Shown: piece after piece, positions 43,632 to 53,291 of the stretch | Layout of the letters: every line of letters starts with the position of its first letter | Position numbering within the stretch: position 1 is the stretch's first letter | Assembly (NCBI RefSeq): GCF_002564045.1 | Contig: NZ_PDJK01000002.1 | Span: forward strand, 5,332,001 to 5,396,000 | DNA: 64,000 bases | From: Amycolatopsis sulphurea | GTDB taxonomy: Bacteria > Actinomycetota > Actinomycetes > Mycobacteriales > Pseudonocardiaceae | Reading direction: 5' to 3' | Made by a program: the position numbers and the translations under genes | The notes under the pieces: generated by a model | What the model was told of the DNA's origin: nothing | The model's database searches: none | What the model saw: the letters and a program-made list of their open reading frames with translations, nothing else

Positions 43632-44771
43632 ATGCATCTCACCGACGAACAGCGTGCGGTACGCCAGACGGCGGCGGAGTTCGCCGCGGAGCATCTGGCC
43701 CCGCACGCGGTGGACTGGGACCGGAACCGGCATTTCCCGGTCGACGTGCTGCGCAAGGCGGCGCAACTCGGGCTCGGCGGCCTGTACCTGCCCGAGGACG
43801 TCGGCGGCTCCGAGCTGGGCCGGTTCGACGGCGTGCTCGCCTTCGAGGCGCTGGCGACCGGCTGCCCGTCGATCGCCGCGTACATCTCGATCCACAACAT
43901 GGTCACCGCGATGATCGACCGCTTCGGCGATACCGCGCAACGGCATCGGTACCTGCCCCGGATGTCCACAATGGAGGCTCTGGGCAGCTACTGCCTGACC
44001 GAGCCGGGCGCGGGTTCGGACGCGGCCGCGCTCACCACGAAGGCCCGCCGGGACGGCAGCGAGTACGTGCTGGACGGGGTCAAGCAGTTCATCTCCGGCG
44101 CGGGAACGGCCGAGGTGTACGTGGTGCTGGCCCGCACCGGCGGCCCCGGTGCGCGCGGGATCTCCGCGTTCATCGTGGAGCGGGACACCCCCGGTCTTTC
44201 CTTCGGCCCCAACGAAAGCAAGATGGGCTGGCACGCGCAGCCGACCCGGCAGGTGATTCTGGACGGAGTGCGGGTCCCGGAGAGCGCGCTGCTCGGCGAA
44301 GCCGGGAGCGGGTTCCGGGTCGCGATGGCGGCGCTGGACGGCGGGCGGCTGAACATCGCCGCGTGCTCGCTCGGCGGGGCGAAGACCGCGCTGGACAAGG
44401 CGGTTCGGCACCTCACCGAACGCAAAGCCTTCGGCAGCCCGCTTTCCGAGGCGCAGGCGCTGCAGTTCCGGCTTGCCGACATGCGCACCGAGCTGGAAGC
44501 GGCGCGGACCCTCCTGTGGCGCGCGGCCGACGCCTACGATCGGGGTGATCCGGAGGCGACCCCGTTGTCCGCGATGGCGAAGCGGTTCTGCACCGACACC
44601 GGGTTCGCCGTCGCGAACGAGGCGCTCCAGCTGCACGGGGGCTACGGCTACCTCACCGAATACGGCGTGGAGAAGATCGTGCGCGATCTGCGCGTGCACC
44701 AGATCCTGGAAGGGACCAACGAAATCATGCGGGTCATCATTTCCCGCCGGATGCTGCAGGAGGCCTCGTGA
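43632..44771 (+). CDS. acyl-CoA dehydrogenase, probably isobutyryl-CoA dehydrogenase
   Basis: A 379-residue FAD enzyme with the N-terminal helical domain (LTDEQRAVRQTAAEFAAEHLAPHA), CLTEPGAGSDAAALTT, a flavin/ETF region, and QLHGGYGYLTEYGVEKIVRDLRVHQILEGTNEIMRVIISR, where the second-to-last EGTNE holds the catalytic glutamate common to short-chain members. Its place in the valine operon indicates isobutyryl-CoA as substrate. It starts 8 bp after mmsA and overlaps the next gene by 4 bp. Confidence 0.9.
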   Translation: MHLTDEQRAVRQTAAEFAAEHLAPHAVDWDRNRHFPVDVLRKAAQLGLGGLYLPEDVGGSELGRFDGVLAFEALATGCPSIAAYISIHNMVTAMIDRFGDTAQRHRYLPRMSTMEALGSYCLTEPGAGSDAAALTTKARRDGSEYVLDGVKQFISGAGTAEVYVVLARTGGPGARGISAFIVERDTPGLSFGPNESKMGWHAQPTRQVILDGVRVPESALLGEAGSGFRVAMAALDGGRLNIAACSLGGAKTALDKAVRHLTERKAFGSPLSEAQALQFRLADMRTELEAARTLLWRAADAYDRGDPEATPLSAMAKRFCTDTGFAVANEALQLHGGYGYLTEYGVEKIVRDLRVHQILEGTNEIMRVIISRRMLQEAS

Positions 44772-45805
44772 GTGAAGTCGAGTTCATCGTCCACAGCGGA
44801 CTCGGCCGGATCACGCTGAACCGGCCACGCGCGCTCAACGCGCTGAACCACGAGATGGTCCGCGCCATCATCGCGCAGTTGCAGTCCTGGCGGGACGACG
44901 CCGGTGTCCGCGCGGTGCTGGTCGAGGGCGCCGGCGAGCGCGGCCTGTGCGCGGGCGGGGACATCCGGTCGATTTACGAGGACGCCAAGGCCGGCGGTAC
45001 GGACTCGCTCGAGTTCTGGGCCGACGAGTACCGGATGAACGCGCTGATCGGCCGGTACCCGAAGCCGTACCTGGCGATCATGGACGGGATCGTGATGGGC
45101 GGTGGGGTCGGCGTTTCCGCGCACGGCAGCCACCGGGTGGTCACCGACCGGACCCGGCTGGCCATGCCGGAGGCCGGGATCGGTTTCGTGCCCGACGTCG
45201 GCGGCACCTATCTGCTCTCGCGTGCACCGGGTGAACTCGGCACGCACGTGGCGCTGACCGCAGGCAGTGTCAGCGGGGCGGATGCGATCCACTGTGGACT
45301 CGCCGACCACTACGTCCCGGCCGCCCGGCTCCCTGACCTGTTCGACGCACTGGCCACCCGGACCCCGGACGAGGCACTCGAACTCGTCGCGGAACCTCCG
45401 CCGCCGAGCGTGCTTGCCGAGGCGCGGGAGTGGATCGACCACTGCTACGCGGCCGAGACCGTGGAGGAGATCCTCGTCCGGTTGCAGGACGGCGGGGAGG
45501 CCGCCGTGGCCGCGGCCAAGGAGATCGAGGGCAAGTCGCCGACCTCGCTGAAGGTGACGCTGCGGGCGTTGCGCGAAGCCGCGCGGCTGCCGGACCTGCC
45601 GAGCGTGCTGAAGCAGGAGTACCGGATCTCGCACCACGCGTTCCGTTCCGCCGACTTCGCCGAGGGGGTGCGGGCGCAGATCATCGACAAGGACCGTTCG
45701 CCGCGCTGGTCCCCGGCGACGCTCGCGGAGGTGGGCGACGACCTCGTCGCCGCGTACTTCGAAGACCTGGGCAACGACGAACTGACCGGGGTGACGCCGC
45801 GATGA
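44768..45805 (+). CDS. 3-hydroxyisobutyryl-CoA hydrolase
   Basis: A 345-residue crotonase-fold protein of the HIBCH subfamily. RGLCAGGDIRSIYEDA and the oxyanion loop MDGIVMGGGVGVSAHGSHRVVTDRTRLAMPEAGIGFVPDVGGTYLLSR match HIBCH rather than ordinary hydratases, as does the longer C-terminal domain. It releases free 3-hydroxyisobutyrate from the CoA ester. GTG 44768 overlaps the previous stop and its own stop overlaps mmsB. Confidence 0.9.
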   Translation: MSEVEFIVHSGLGRITLNRPRALNALNHEMVRAIIAQLQSWRDDAGVRAVLVEGAGERGLCAGGDIRSIYEDAKAGGTDSLEFWADEYRMNALIGRYPKPYLAIMDGIVMGGGVGVSAHGSHRVVTDRTRLAMPEAGIGFVPDVGGTYLLSRAPGELGTHVALTAGSVSGADAIHCGLADHYVPAARLPDLFDALATRTPDEALELVAEPPPPSVLAEAREWIDHCYAAETVEEILVRLQDGGEAAVAAAKEIEGKSPTSLKVTLRALREAARLPDLPSVLKQEYRISHHAFRSADFAEGVRAQIIDKDRSPRWSPATLAEVGDDLVAAYFEDLGNDELTGVTPR

Positions 45806-46680
45806 CCGTCGCGTTTCTGGGGCTGGGCAACATGGGCGGCCCGATGGCCGCGAACCTGGTGGCCGCCGGCGAACAGGTGACCGGCTACGACCCGGTGGCC
45901 GAGGCCGCCGCCACGGCGGGCGAACGCGGGGTCACGGTGGTCTCCTCGCCGGCGGTTGCGGCCGAGGGGGCGTCGGTCGTGATCACCATGCTGCCCAGCG
46001 GGAAGCACGTCCTCGACCTGTACCGCGAGATCGTGCCCGCCGCCGCGCCGGGCACCCTGTTCCTGGACTGCTCGACGATCGAGGTCGCCGACGCGCGAGC
46101 GGCCGCCGAGCTGGCCGAACAGGCCGGGCACCTGGCCGTCGACGCCCCCGTCTCCGGTGGTGTAGTGGGAGCCCAGGCGGGCTCGCTCACGTTCATGATC
46201 GGCGGCCGGTCCGCTGCCTATGACGCGGCCGAGCCCTATCTGCGCCACCTCGGCGCCCGGTTCGTCCACTGTGGAGAGTCCGGAGCCGGGCAGGCGGCGA
46301 AGATCTGCAACAACCTGATCCTCGGCGTCTCGATGGTCGCGGTCAGCGAGGCTTTCGCGCTGGGGCAGCGGCTCGGGCTCACCGACCAGGCGTTGTTCGA
46401 CGTCGCCTCCACGGCGTCCGGCCAATGCTGGGCGCTGACCACCAACTGCCCCGTGCCCGGCCCGGTGCCCACCAGCCCCGCGAACCGGGATTATCAGGGC
46501 GGGTTCGCCAGCGGCCTGATGCTCAAGGACCTGCGCTTGGCGCAAGCCGCCGCGGAGGCCACCGGCGCGGACACCGCACTGGCCCGGCACGCCACCGAGC
46601 TGTACGCCGGGTTCGTCGCCGAGGACGGCCCGGCCCGGGACTTCTCCGCCATCGTCACCACACTCCGGGAGCACGGATGA
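45802..46680 (+). CDS. mmsB: 3-hydroxyisobutyrate dehydrogenase
   Basis: The 292-residue beta-hydroxyacid dehydrogenase has the Rossmann loop [13 protein letters not shown], the substrate motif [22 protein letters not shown] and the catalytic lysine in [14 protein letters not shown]. It oxidises 3-hydroxyisobutyrate to methylmalonate semialdehyde, the MmsA substrate. ATG 45802 overlaps the upstream stop. Confidence 0.94.
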   Translation: MTVAFLGLGNMGGPMAANLVAAGEQVTGYDPVAEAAATAGERGVTVVSSPAVAAEGASVVITMLPSGKHVLDLYREIVPAAAPGTLFLDCSTIEVADARAAAELAEQAGHLAVDAPVSGGVVGAQAGSLTFMIGGRSAAYDAAEPYLRHLGARFVHCGESGAGQAAKICNNLILGVSMVAVSEAFALGQRLGLTDQALFDVASTASGQCWALTTNCPVPGPVPTSPANRDYQGGFASGLMLKDLRLAQAAAEATGADTALARHATELYAGFVAEDGPARDFSAIVTTLREHG

Positions 46681-47444
46681 CCGTTACCGTCGAACGCCCC
46701 GCGTCGCGGGTCGCGCTGATCACGCTGAACCGGCCGCAGGCGCTCAACGCGCTGAACCTGGAGACCATGCGCGAACTGACCACCGCGGCCGCCGAGCTGG
46801 ACCGTTCGGCCGAGGTCGGCGCGATCGTGCTCACCGGCTCGGACCGGGCGTTCGCGGCCGGCGCCGACATCAAGGAAATGGCCTCGCGCACGTTCAGCGA
46901 GATGCATGCCGAGGATTGGTTCGCCGGCTGGGACGCGCTGACCCGCGTCCGCACCCCGCTGATCGCCGCCGTCGCCGGCCACGCCCTCGGCGGCGGCTGC
47001 GAACTCGCGATGATGTGCGACCTGCTGCTCGCCGCGGAATCCGCGCGATTCGGCCAGCCGGAGATCACCCTCGGCGTCATCCCCGGCATGGGCGGTTCCC
47101 AACGCCTGACCCGCGCGATTGGCAAGGCGAAGGCGATGGACCTGATCCTCACCGGCCGCACCATGCGCGCGGACGAGGCCGAGCGCTGCGGCCTGGTCTC
47201 CCGGGTGGTCCCGAACGAGCAGCTGCGCGCCGAAGCGATCGAGGTTGCCGCGAAGATCGCTTCGATGTCCCTCGTCGCGGCGCGGACTGCGAAGGAAGCG
47301 GTCAACCGTTCCTTCGAGAGCAGTCTGGCTGAGGGGGTGTTGTTCGAGCGGCGGGTGTTTCACGCGCTGTTCGCTACGGAGGATCAGAAGGAGGGGATGG
47401 CGGCCTTCACGGAGAAGCGGAAGCCGGACTTCCGGCACTGCTGA
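46677..47444 (+). CDS. enoyl-CoA hydratase
   Basis: A 255-residue crotonase with [14 protein letters not shown] and the oxyanion loop [45 protein letters not shown], which contains both catalytic glutamates (CELAMM and QPEITLG). In this operon it should hydrate methacrylyl-CoA to 3-hydroxyisobutyryl-CoA. It closes the operon; ATG 46677 overlaps mmsB and a 53-bp palindrome lies 55 bp after its stop. Confidence 0.9.
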   Translation: MTVTVERPASRVALITLNRPQALNALNLETMRELTTAAAELDRSAEVGAIVLTGSDRAFAAGADIKEMASRTFSEMHAEDWFAGWDALTRVRTPLIAAVAGHALGGGCELAMMCDLLLAAESARFGQPEITLGVIPGMGGSQRLTRAIGKAKAMDLILTGRTMRADEAERCGLVSRVVPNEQLRAEAIEVAAKIASMSLVAARTAKEAVNRSFESSLAEGVLFERRVFHALFATEDQKEGMAAFTEKRKPDFRHC

Positions 47445-47499
47445 TCTGGGGTTGCCCCGGCTCCGCCGCTCCGCTCGGCTTCTGTGCGGGGGTATCAAG

Positions 47500-47552
47500 G
47501 CTGTGAAGGGAACCTTCACGGACGCTGAGTCCGTGAAGGTTCCCTTCACAGC
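47500..47552. terminator. 53-bp palindrome of the GTGAAGGG family, variant copy
   Basis: 24-bp arms carry GTGAAGGGAACCTTCAC in place of the GGGGCCC core, with compensating changes in both arms, and a 5-bp centre. It separates the valine operon from the distal end of CRISPR array 1, which is read from the other side. Confidence 0.75.
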
Positions 47553-47678
47553 CGATGAACGCTGGCGCGTTGCCGGGGCGCGGTGTTTGGCGGGCGACTC
47601 GGGCGCCTCGGCTCGGTCCACCCGGGTCGTGATGCGCCGGTCTCGCAGGAAGGCTCGCGGATCTGGCGGCCGGGGTCG

Positions 47679-49722
47679 GGACCACCCCCGCTCGCGCGGG
47701 GAAGACGCGGTGCGGGACGATCGCGAGCGCGTCTGGCCAGGACCACCCCCGCTCGCGCGGGGAAGACGCAGCGCGTCGAGCAGTGGCGCGCGGCGCCGCC
47801 AGGACCACCCCCGCTCGCGCGGGGAAGACTGCTGTGGGACGTGCCGGCCACCAAGGCCACCGGGACCACCCCCGCTCGCGCGGGGAAGACTGTTCTTCGT
47901 CGTCTCCTTCGATATGAAGCGGCGGACCACCCCCGCTCGCGCGGGGAAGACCGAAGCGGCTGCGGCGTTCGCGCAGTCCCAGGCGGACCACCCCCGCTCG
48001 CGCGGGGAAGACTCCTGGCTGAGGACTTCTGCTGAAGCCCACCGAGGACCACCCCCGCTCGCGCGGGGAAGACCTGGGTATCGGGACCTAGGGGCGCGAA
48101 GTCCGTGGACCATCCCCGCTCGCGCGGGGAAGACTGAACATGCCCGCTTCTCTTGACTTCGCGGCCGGGACCATCCCCGCTCGCGCGGGGAAGACTGCCT
48201 GAACTACGCACTGGATCACCGGGAGCGGGGACCATCCCCGCTCGCGCGGGGAAGACCGGGCGAAGAGCACGTCGTCCTCGTCGAGCACCGGACCATCCCC
48301 GCTCGCGCGGGGAAGACATCAGCTCGCGGTAGAAGGGCACGCGCTCGGGCGGACCATCCCCGCTCGCGCGGGGAAGACCGGCGGCCTGACCGGCATCCTG
48401 CTGACCGCGCCGGACCATCCCCGCTCGCGCGGGGAAGACGGGCTCGGCGGGTGCCGGGCCGAGAGGGGGTGCGGACCATCCCCGCTCGCGCGGGGAAGAC
48501 TCGCCCGCGCTACCGCCGAGTGTGCACGGTTTGGGACCATCCCCGCTCGCGCGGGGAAGACCATGTCCGGCTTGATCTCGCGCACCGCGATCCGGGACCA
48601 TCCCCGCTCGCGCGGGGAAGACCGGTGCTGGGACCCGGGCCAGCACCGGGAACCGGGACCATCCCCGCTCGCGCGGGGAAGACCGCCGGCGAAGGCGGCC
48701 TCGTCCTCGAAGCCGACGGACCATCCCCGCTCGCGCGGGGAAGACCATGTCCGGCTTGATCTCGCGCACCGCGATCCGGGACCATCCCCGCTCGCGCGGG
48801 GAAGACCGGTGCTGGGACCCGGGCCAGCACCGGGAACCGGGACCATCCCCGCTCGCGCGGGGAAGACCGCCGGCGAAGGCGGCCTCGTCCTCGAAGCCGA
48901 CGGACCATCCCCGCTCGCGCGGGGAAGACTTCGAGGCCGAGAACGGGGCCGTGCTCGCACAAGGACCATCCCCGCTCGCGCGGGGAAGACCGACTGGGCC
49001 CTGATCGAGCGGCACTGGACGGAGGACCATCCCCGCTCGCGCGGGGAAGACTGGCCGCCTTCGCCCGTGACGACACACGCCAGCGGACCATCCCCGCTCG
49101 CGCGGGGAAGACAAACCGGAGCAGCGGGACGGCATCGAGTACGAGGGACCATCCCCGCTCGCGCGGGGAAGACGCGTTTGGTGGGGGTGGTGCGTGCGCG
49201 GTGGCGGGACCATCCCCGCTCGCGCGGGGAAGACCGGTGCGGCGGCTCGGCCTGGTAGCCACCCTCGGGACCATCCCCGCTCGCGCGGGGAAGACGGCAC
49301 CCCGCCATGGCTGATCGAGAAGGGGAACGGACCATCCCCGCTCGCGCGGGGAAGACAGCTGGCGCGGGTGCTCGACGCCCCGCTGGCCAGGACCATCCCC
49401 GCTCGCGCGGGGAAGACGGTGGTGTCCACGTCAGCGGACGTCGCCCGCTCGGACCATCCCCGCTCGCGCGGGGAAGACACCTGGGCCCGTTTCCCGGACC
49501 CGACCCACAACGGACCATCCCCGCTCGCGCGGGGAAGACTCCAGTCCTCGGGCTACGCGGCGACGCAGACCGGGACCATCCCCGCTCGCGCGGGGAAGAC
49601 CGGAACGGCGACGATACTGGCCGCGCGTCCTCGGGACCATCCCCGCTCGCGCGGGGAAGACTCGCATGTCGGGCACGCGGGGTGTCTGGTCACTGGACCA
49701 TCCCCGCTCGCGCGGGGAAGAC
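47679..49722 (-). CRISPR. CRISPR array 1, type I-E, 34 repeats
   Basis: 34 repeats of 28 bp with 33-34-bp spacers (period about 61). In plus orientation they read GGACCATCCCCGCTCGCGCG then GGGAAGAC; the seven leftmost have CACC instead of CATC. The leader is at the right end, so transcription is leftward and the crRNA repeat reads GTCTTCCCCGCGCGAGCGGG followed by GATGGTCC, like E. coli type I-E. The stem is CCCCGC/GCGGGG. Three consecutive spacers with their repeats (about 48561-48743) are repeated in tandem at 48744-48926. Repeats are otherwise nearly uniform up to the leader. Confidence 0.97.
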
Positions 49723-49800
49723 ACACTTCTTGACCTGCAAGTTTACCCCCGCCGTGCCCAGTTTTGCTTCACTTTGCATCCCCGCTCAGCACGAACCGGC
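49723..49800 (-). promoter_or_regulatory. leader of CRISPR array 1
   Basis: Immediately right of the last repeat, ACTTCTTGACCTGCAAGTTT and TAGTTTTGCTTCACTTTGC-like CAGTTTTGCTTCACTTTGC occur in the same order as beside array 2. Read on the minus strand this is an A/T-rich GCAAAGTGAAGCAAAACTGG leader with promoter and adaptation signals. Confidence 0.85.
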
Positions 49801-49881
49801 CAGCCTCGCCCTGGCAGCGCCCCACCCGGCCCACCCACAGCCACCCCACCGAAGCGACCTCCCCACCAGACACCCACCGCC

Positions 49882-50781
49882 CTACTCAACCACCGCCGCA
49901 ACCTGCCCTGCAGTCCGCCGAAACCGCCCGGGCGCCACCCCGTAATGCCGCCGGAACGCCCCGGAGAACGCGAACTCCGTCGAGTACCCGATCTGCCGGG
50001 CGATCGCCGCCAACGGTGCGTCGGTCTCGCGGAGCAGGCGGGCGCCGCGGCCGAGCCGCCAGCCGGTGAGGTAGCTCATCTGCGGCTGGCCGACCTGGGC
50101 GGTGAATCGCCGGGTGAACGCGGTCCGCGGCAGCCCGGCGATCTCGCTGAGGCCCGCCACGTTCCACGGGTGCTGCGGGTGCTCGTGGATCCGGCGCAGT
50201 GCGGCGGCGATCCCCGGATCGTCGGTGGCGGGCAGGCCGGTGTCCTGGTCGTGCCACAGCCGAAGGATCTTGACCAGGATCAGGTCGAGCAGGGACCGCA
50301 CCGTCGCGCCGCGGCCCGGCCGCGCCCGGCTCGCCTCCACCTTGAGCAGCTCGATCAGCGCCCGCATCTCGGGGTATCGGTCGTAGTCAGGCGACACCAC
50401 GATGAGGTCCGGCAGCGCGCGGAGGTACTGCGGGACCGGGCCGTGCTGGAGCTGGTAGGCGCCGCAGAGGAACTCGAACTCGCACGGTCCCGGCTCGGGC
50501 GGGAACCCGCCCATCTCCATTTCGGGCAGTTCGGCGAGCGGGCGCGGGGTCGTGGCGAGCCCGTGCGGCGCCCCGGCCGAGGTGAGCACGATGTCGCCGG
50601 GACGCAGCGGCACCGGGTCGCGGTCCGGGGTGATCAGCCAGCAGGTACCGCCGAGCAGGACGTGGAACCCGCTGCCCGAGAACTCGGGGAACCGGACCCC
50701 GCGCGGGTCGACCTGCCGGATCAGACGGCTGCCGTCACTGCTGACCCGGGCCATGCGGATGACCTCGCTCAGCATGTCCAT
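49882..50781 (-). CDS. AraC-family regulator with cupin domain
   Basis: The 299-residue protein has an N-terminal cupin_6-type sensory domain (FHVLLGGTCWLITPDRDPVPLRPGDIVLTSAGAPHGLA) and a C-terminal AraC double helix-turn-helix (WNVAGLSEIAGLPRTAFTRRFTAQVGQPQMSYLTGWRLGRGARLL, then IGYSTEFAFSGAFRRHYGVAPGRFRR). ATG 50781 is preferred over the longer 50838 reading. It is divergent from the acyl-CoA dehydrogenase-like pseudogene, its probable target. It lies between the two CRISPR arrays and has no link to CRISPR function that I can see. Confidence 0.88.
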   Translation of the reverse strand: MDMLSEVIRMARVSSDGSRLIRQVDPRGVRFPEFSGSGFHVLLGGTCWLITPDRDPVPLRPGDIVLTSAGAPHGLATTPRPLAELPEMEMGGFPPEPGPCEFEFLCGAYQLQHGPVPQYLRALPDLIVVSPDYDRYPEMRALIELLKVEASRARPGRGATVRSLLDLILVKILRLWHDQDTGLPATDDPGIAAALRRIHEHPQHPWNVAGLSEIAGLPRTAFTRRFTAQVGQPQMSYLTGWRLGRGARLLRETDAPLAAIARQIGYSTEFAFSGAFRRHYGVAPGRFRRTAGQVAAVVE

Positions 50782-50873
50782 TCCGCCAGTGTAATGATCG
50801 CCCGCACAGTCCCGTATGGATCGGAGCCGCGCACGCATGGCCGCCCGGTCTCGTCCGTGCTGAACTGGGGCTC

Positions 50874-51913
50874 ATGATCGATGACACGACCAGTGTGGTC
50901 CTTCGGGCGAACGCCGACAAGAGCGAGCAGAGTGGTCGTCCGGCCGCGGAAAGCCTGGAGGCCCTGCGCCGAGGTGGCTTCCTCGCGCTGCGGGCGCCGC
51001 GGGAGCACGGCGGCTCCTGGTCGGGCACGGAAGCCGCCGCGCGGTGCCTGACCGATCTCGGCCGTGCGTGCCCGTCCACCGCCTGGGTGGCCGGGACCTG
51101 CCTGACCTCGAAGAACGGCGCCGTCACCGGCGGGCTCGGGACGGCCGAGGTCTTCGCCGATCCGCACGCGCTGTGGTGCGGTTCGGGCTCGCCAACAGGA
51201 CGAGGAGAGCGGGTCGACGGCGGAGTGCGGGTCCGTGGCCGCTGGCGGATGGTGTCCGGCTGTGAGGACGCCGTGTGGGCGATGCTGGGGTTGATGGTGG
51301 GCGAGGTGTTCTCACTGGCTGTGATCCCGGTGGCCGATCTCGCTGTCGAACGGACGTGGGACGTCGCCGGCATGCGCGGAACGGGCAGCCACACCCTGGT
51401 CGCCGACGATGTGATGGTGCCAGATGGCCGCATCACGCCGATGTCGCCGTTCACGGCCAACGATTTGGTGCTGTACGCAATGACGGTGCTCGCTCCGTGC
51501 GTCGGGGCCGCACTCGGTGCGCTGGACGTGACCCGCGAGATGTTCGAATCGGACCGCAAGCCGTTCCCGAGCGCCTACTCACGGATGGTGAGTCACCGGG
51601 CGCCCGGCAATGGCTGGCCGAGGCGACCCATCTAGTGCACCGCGCCGAGGCCGCGATGCTCGAAGCGGCCCGTGAGGCCGACTCCGCCGAGCTGACCGAC
51701 GACGACGGTATCCGCCTGCGCCTGATCGTCGCCGAGTCTGCCCGTGACTGCCGTTCCGCAGTGGAGCGGATGCTGGACCTCGATGGCGCCAGCGGTTTCG
51801 CCGTGACTAACCCGCTCCAGCGCTACTGGCGCGATGTCGCGGTCGGCACCCGGTATCCGCACCTGAACCCGTACCTCGCAATGGAGCGCTACGGCGCCGT
51901 GCTGACCCGCTGA
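50874..51913 (+). pseudogene. acyl-CoA dehydrogenase/flavin monooxygenase-like gene, frameshifted
   Basis: The first frame (ATG 50874) encodes the N-terminal and central domains of an acyl-CoA dehydrogenase type-2-like flavin protein (GGFLALRAPREHGGSW, GMRGTGSHTLVADDVMVPDG). Near 51590 the protein moves to another frame (PGARQWLAEATHLVHRAEAAMLEAAREAD...) and ends at 51913 with RYWRDVAVGTRYPHLNPYLAMERYG, the usual C-terminus of this group. One missing base near 51590 explains it. Such proteins work as hydroxylases or oxidases on aromatic or polyketide substrates with reduced flavin. The substrate is unknown. Confidence 0.78.
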
Positions 51914-51925
51914 TAGCGTGGCCGG

Positions 51926-52723
51926 ATGGCTGACGACACCTGGGCAGGCCTGGCCGACCGTTTCGCGGACGAGGCCTACGCGTCGGTCAAGGGTTATGTG
52001 CGCACCTACGTCATCCACCACCAGCTCCTCTCACACCTGCCGCCGCCCGCGACAATTCTCGACGTCGGCGGCGGCGCAGGACACCAGTCCTTTCCCCTGG
52101 CTGAGGCCGGGTACGAGGTCACCCTGCTGGATCCGTCGCCGGCGATGCTCGACAAGGCCCGGCACCGGCTCTGCCAGCTCCCCGCCGAAACCCAGCGCCG
52201 AGTCCGGTTCGTCGAGGCGAGCGGCGAACAGGCAGCCGAAGCCGTCGACGGCCGCCGTTTCGCGGCCGTCCTCTGCCACGGCGTGCTCGGCTACCTGGAC
52301 GAGCCGGGCCTCGTCCTCGACCAGCTGTGTCTGTGCACTGTGGACGGTGGCGTAGTCTCGATCATGGCAGGCAACGCCACCGCGGCCGCGTTACGCCCGG
52401 CGATGCAGCAGCGATGGGCCGACGCCCTCGCATCTTTCGACACCCGGCACGAGATCGGCGTACTCGGCTTGCCCACTCGCGTGGACACTGTGGAGGAACT
52501 CAGCGGACTGCTGCGGGAACGGGGCGTCGAACCGCAGGAATGGTACGGCGTCTGGCATTTCGTCGACTGGCTTGATCTCGGTGGCGTCACTCTCGACCCT
52601 GCCGACCGTGAGAAACTCACCGCTGCGGCGGCCGTCGAACTCGAAGCCGGGCGGCGGGATCCGTATCGGGGGCTGAGCCGGATCTTCCATCTTGTCGGGC
52701 GGAAGGTTGGGGATCGGTTCTGA
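51926..52723 (+). CDS. class I SAM-dependent methyltransferase
   Basis: A 265-residue Rossmann-fold methyltransferase: motif I ILDVGGGAGHQSFPLAEAGYEV, acidic residue after motif II LLDPSPAMLDKAR, and FAAVLCHGVLGYLDEPG. The C-terminal part (VGVLGLPTRVDTVEELSGLL-like, ...EWYGVWHFVDWLD) resembles CmoM-like or small-molecule methyltransferases. ATG 51926, 12 bp after the flavoprotein pseudogene, so probably one transcript. Confidence 0.85.
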   Translation: MADDTWAGLADRFADEAYASVKGYVRTYVIHHQLLSHLPPPATILDVGGGAGHQSFPLAEAGYEVTLLDPSPAMLDKARHRLCQLPAETQRRVRFVEASGEQAAEAVDGRRFAAVLCHGVLGYLDEPGLVLDQLCLCTVDGGVVSIMAGNATAAALRPAMQQRWADALASFDTRHEIGVLGLPTRVDTVEELSGLLRERGVEPQEWYGVWHFVDWLDLGGVTLDPADREKLTAAAAVELEAGRRDPYRGLSRIFHLVGRKVGDRF

Positions 52724-53081
52724 GGCTTGGGTTTGGCCTGTCACCGCCGCGGAGCGCATTCGGCTGCGGTGGAAACCGTGCTACTGAGCTATCGATGGTA
52801 GGCGAGGCAGTCGGTGATCACCGATGAAGGAGGCGCTACTGGACGCCCCCTGCTCGCGCCGGGACGACAGACCGGAGCCGCGCGACACGGGACTCGGCGA
52901 GGGACTGCCTCGCTCGCGATGGGCCGGCGCGCTCTACGGCGCTGGCCAGGTCATCGGATCGTTCGGCAGGCTGCGCGACGGGGCGGCACGGCATAGCGAC
53001 GCGCCGGGGAGAACTGACCAAGTCGAGCCCGCCTTGGTCGAGAAGGTGCTACCAGTGGTGGGATGGGTGGCAGAAGGTAGT
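52724..53081. other. gene-free stretch between methyltransferase and antitoxin, with an orphan CRISPR repeat
   Basis: No gene is supported here apart from possible upstream starts for the antitoxin frame. The only recognisable element is the degenerate repeat at 52841-52868. Confidence 0.5.
52841..52868 (-). repeat. orphan degenerate CRISPR repeat
   Basis: GGACGCCCCCTGCTCGCGCC plus GGGACGAC matches the type I-E repeat at 24 of 28 positions when compared with a hybrid of the two arrays (CTCG as in array 1, GACGAC as in array 2). It is about 850 bp left of array 2, in the direction of its old, decayed end. Confidence 0.6.
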
Positions 53082-53291
53082 GTGAGCCTGCCGGAGGAGG
53101 ATCTCCGGTTACTGGATAGGTACGCGGCGGAGCAGGGAATCGAGTCGCGGTCGGCGGCGCTGCATGCGGCGGTGGAGGCGTTGCGCGCCGGGCAGCTCGG
53201 CGGCGCGTACGAGGACGCGTGGGGGTCCTGGGACACGTCGGGTGAGGCTGATGCGTGGGACGCGATCGTCGGCGACGGCCTGAAGGCGTGA
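53082..53291 (+). CDS. ribbon-helix-helix antitoxin-like protein
   Basis: From GTG 53082 (AGAAGG upstream) the protein is about 69 residues: VSLPEEDLRLLDRYAAEQGIESRSAALHAAVEAL is the RHH DNA-binding fold, followed by an acidic tail with three tryptophans (DAWGSWDTSGEADAWD) suited to cover a toxin. Its stop overlaps a GTG that opens a MazF-like frame, the usual antitoxin-toxin layout. Upstream GTG starts are possible. Confidence 0.7.
   Translation: MSLPEEDLRLLDRYAAEQGIESRSAALHAAVEALRAGQLGGAYEDAWGSWDTSGEADAWDAIVGDGLKA

Noticed and set aside
47546-49518. Long repetitive open frames such as (SSPRERGWS)n over the first array
   Set aside because: These are translations of CRISPR repeats whose ~61-bp period and repeat sequence leave frames open; no coding evidence.
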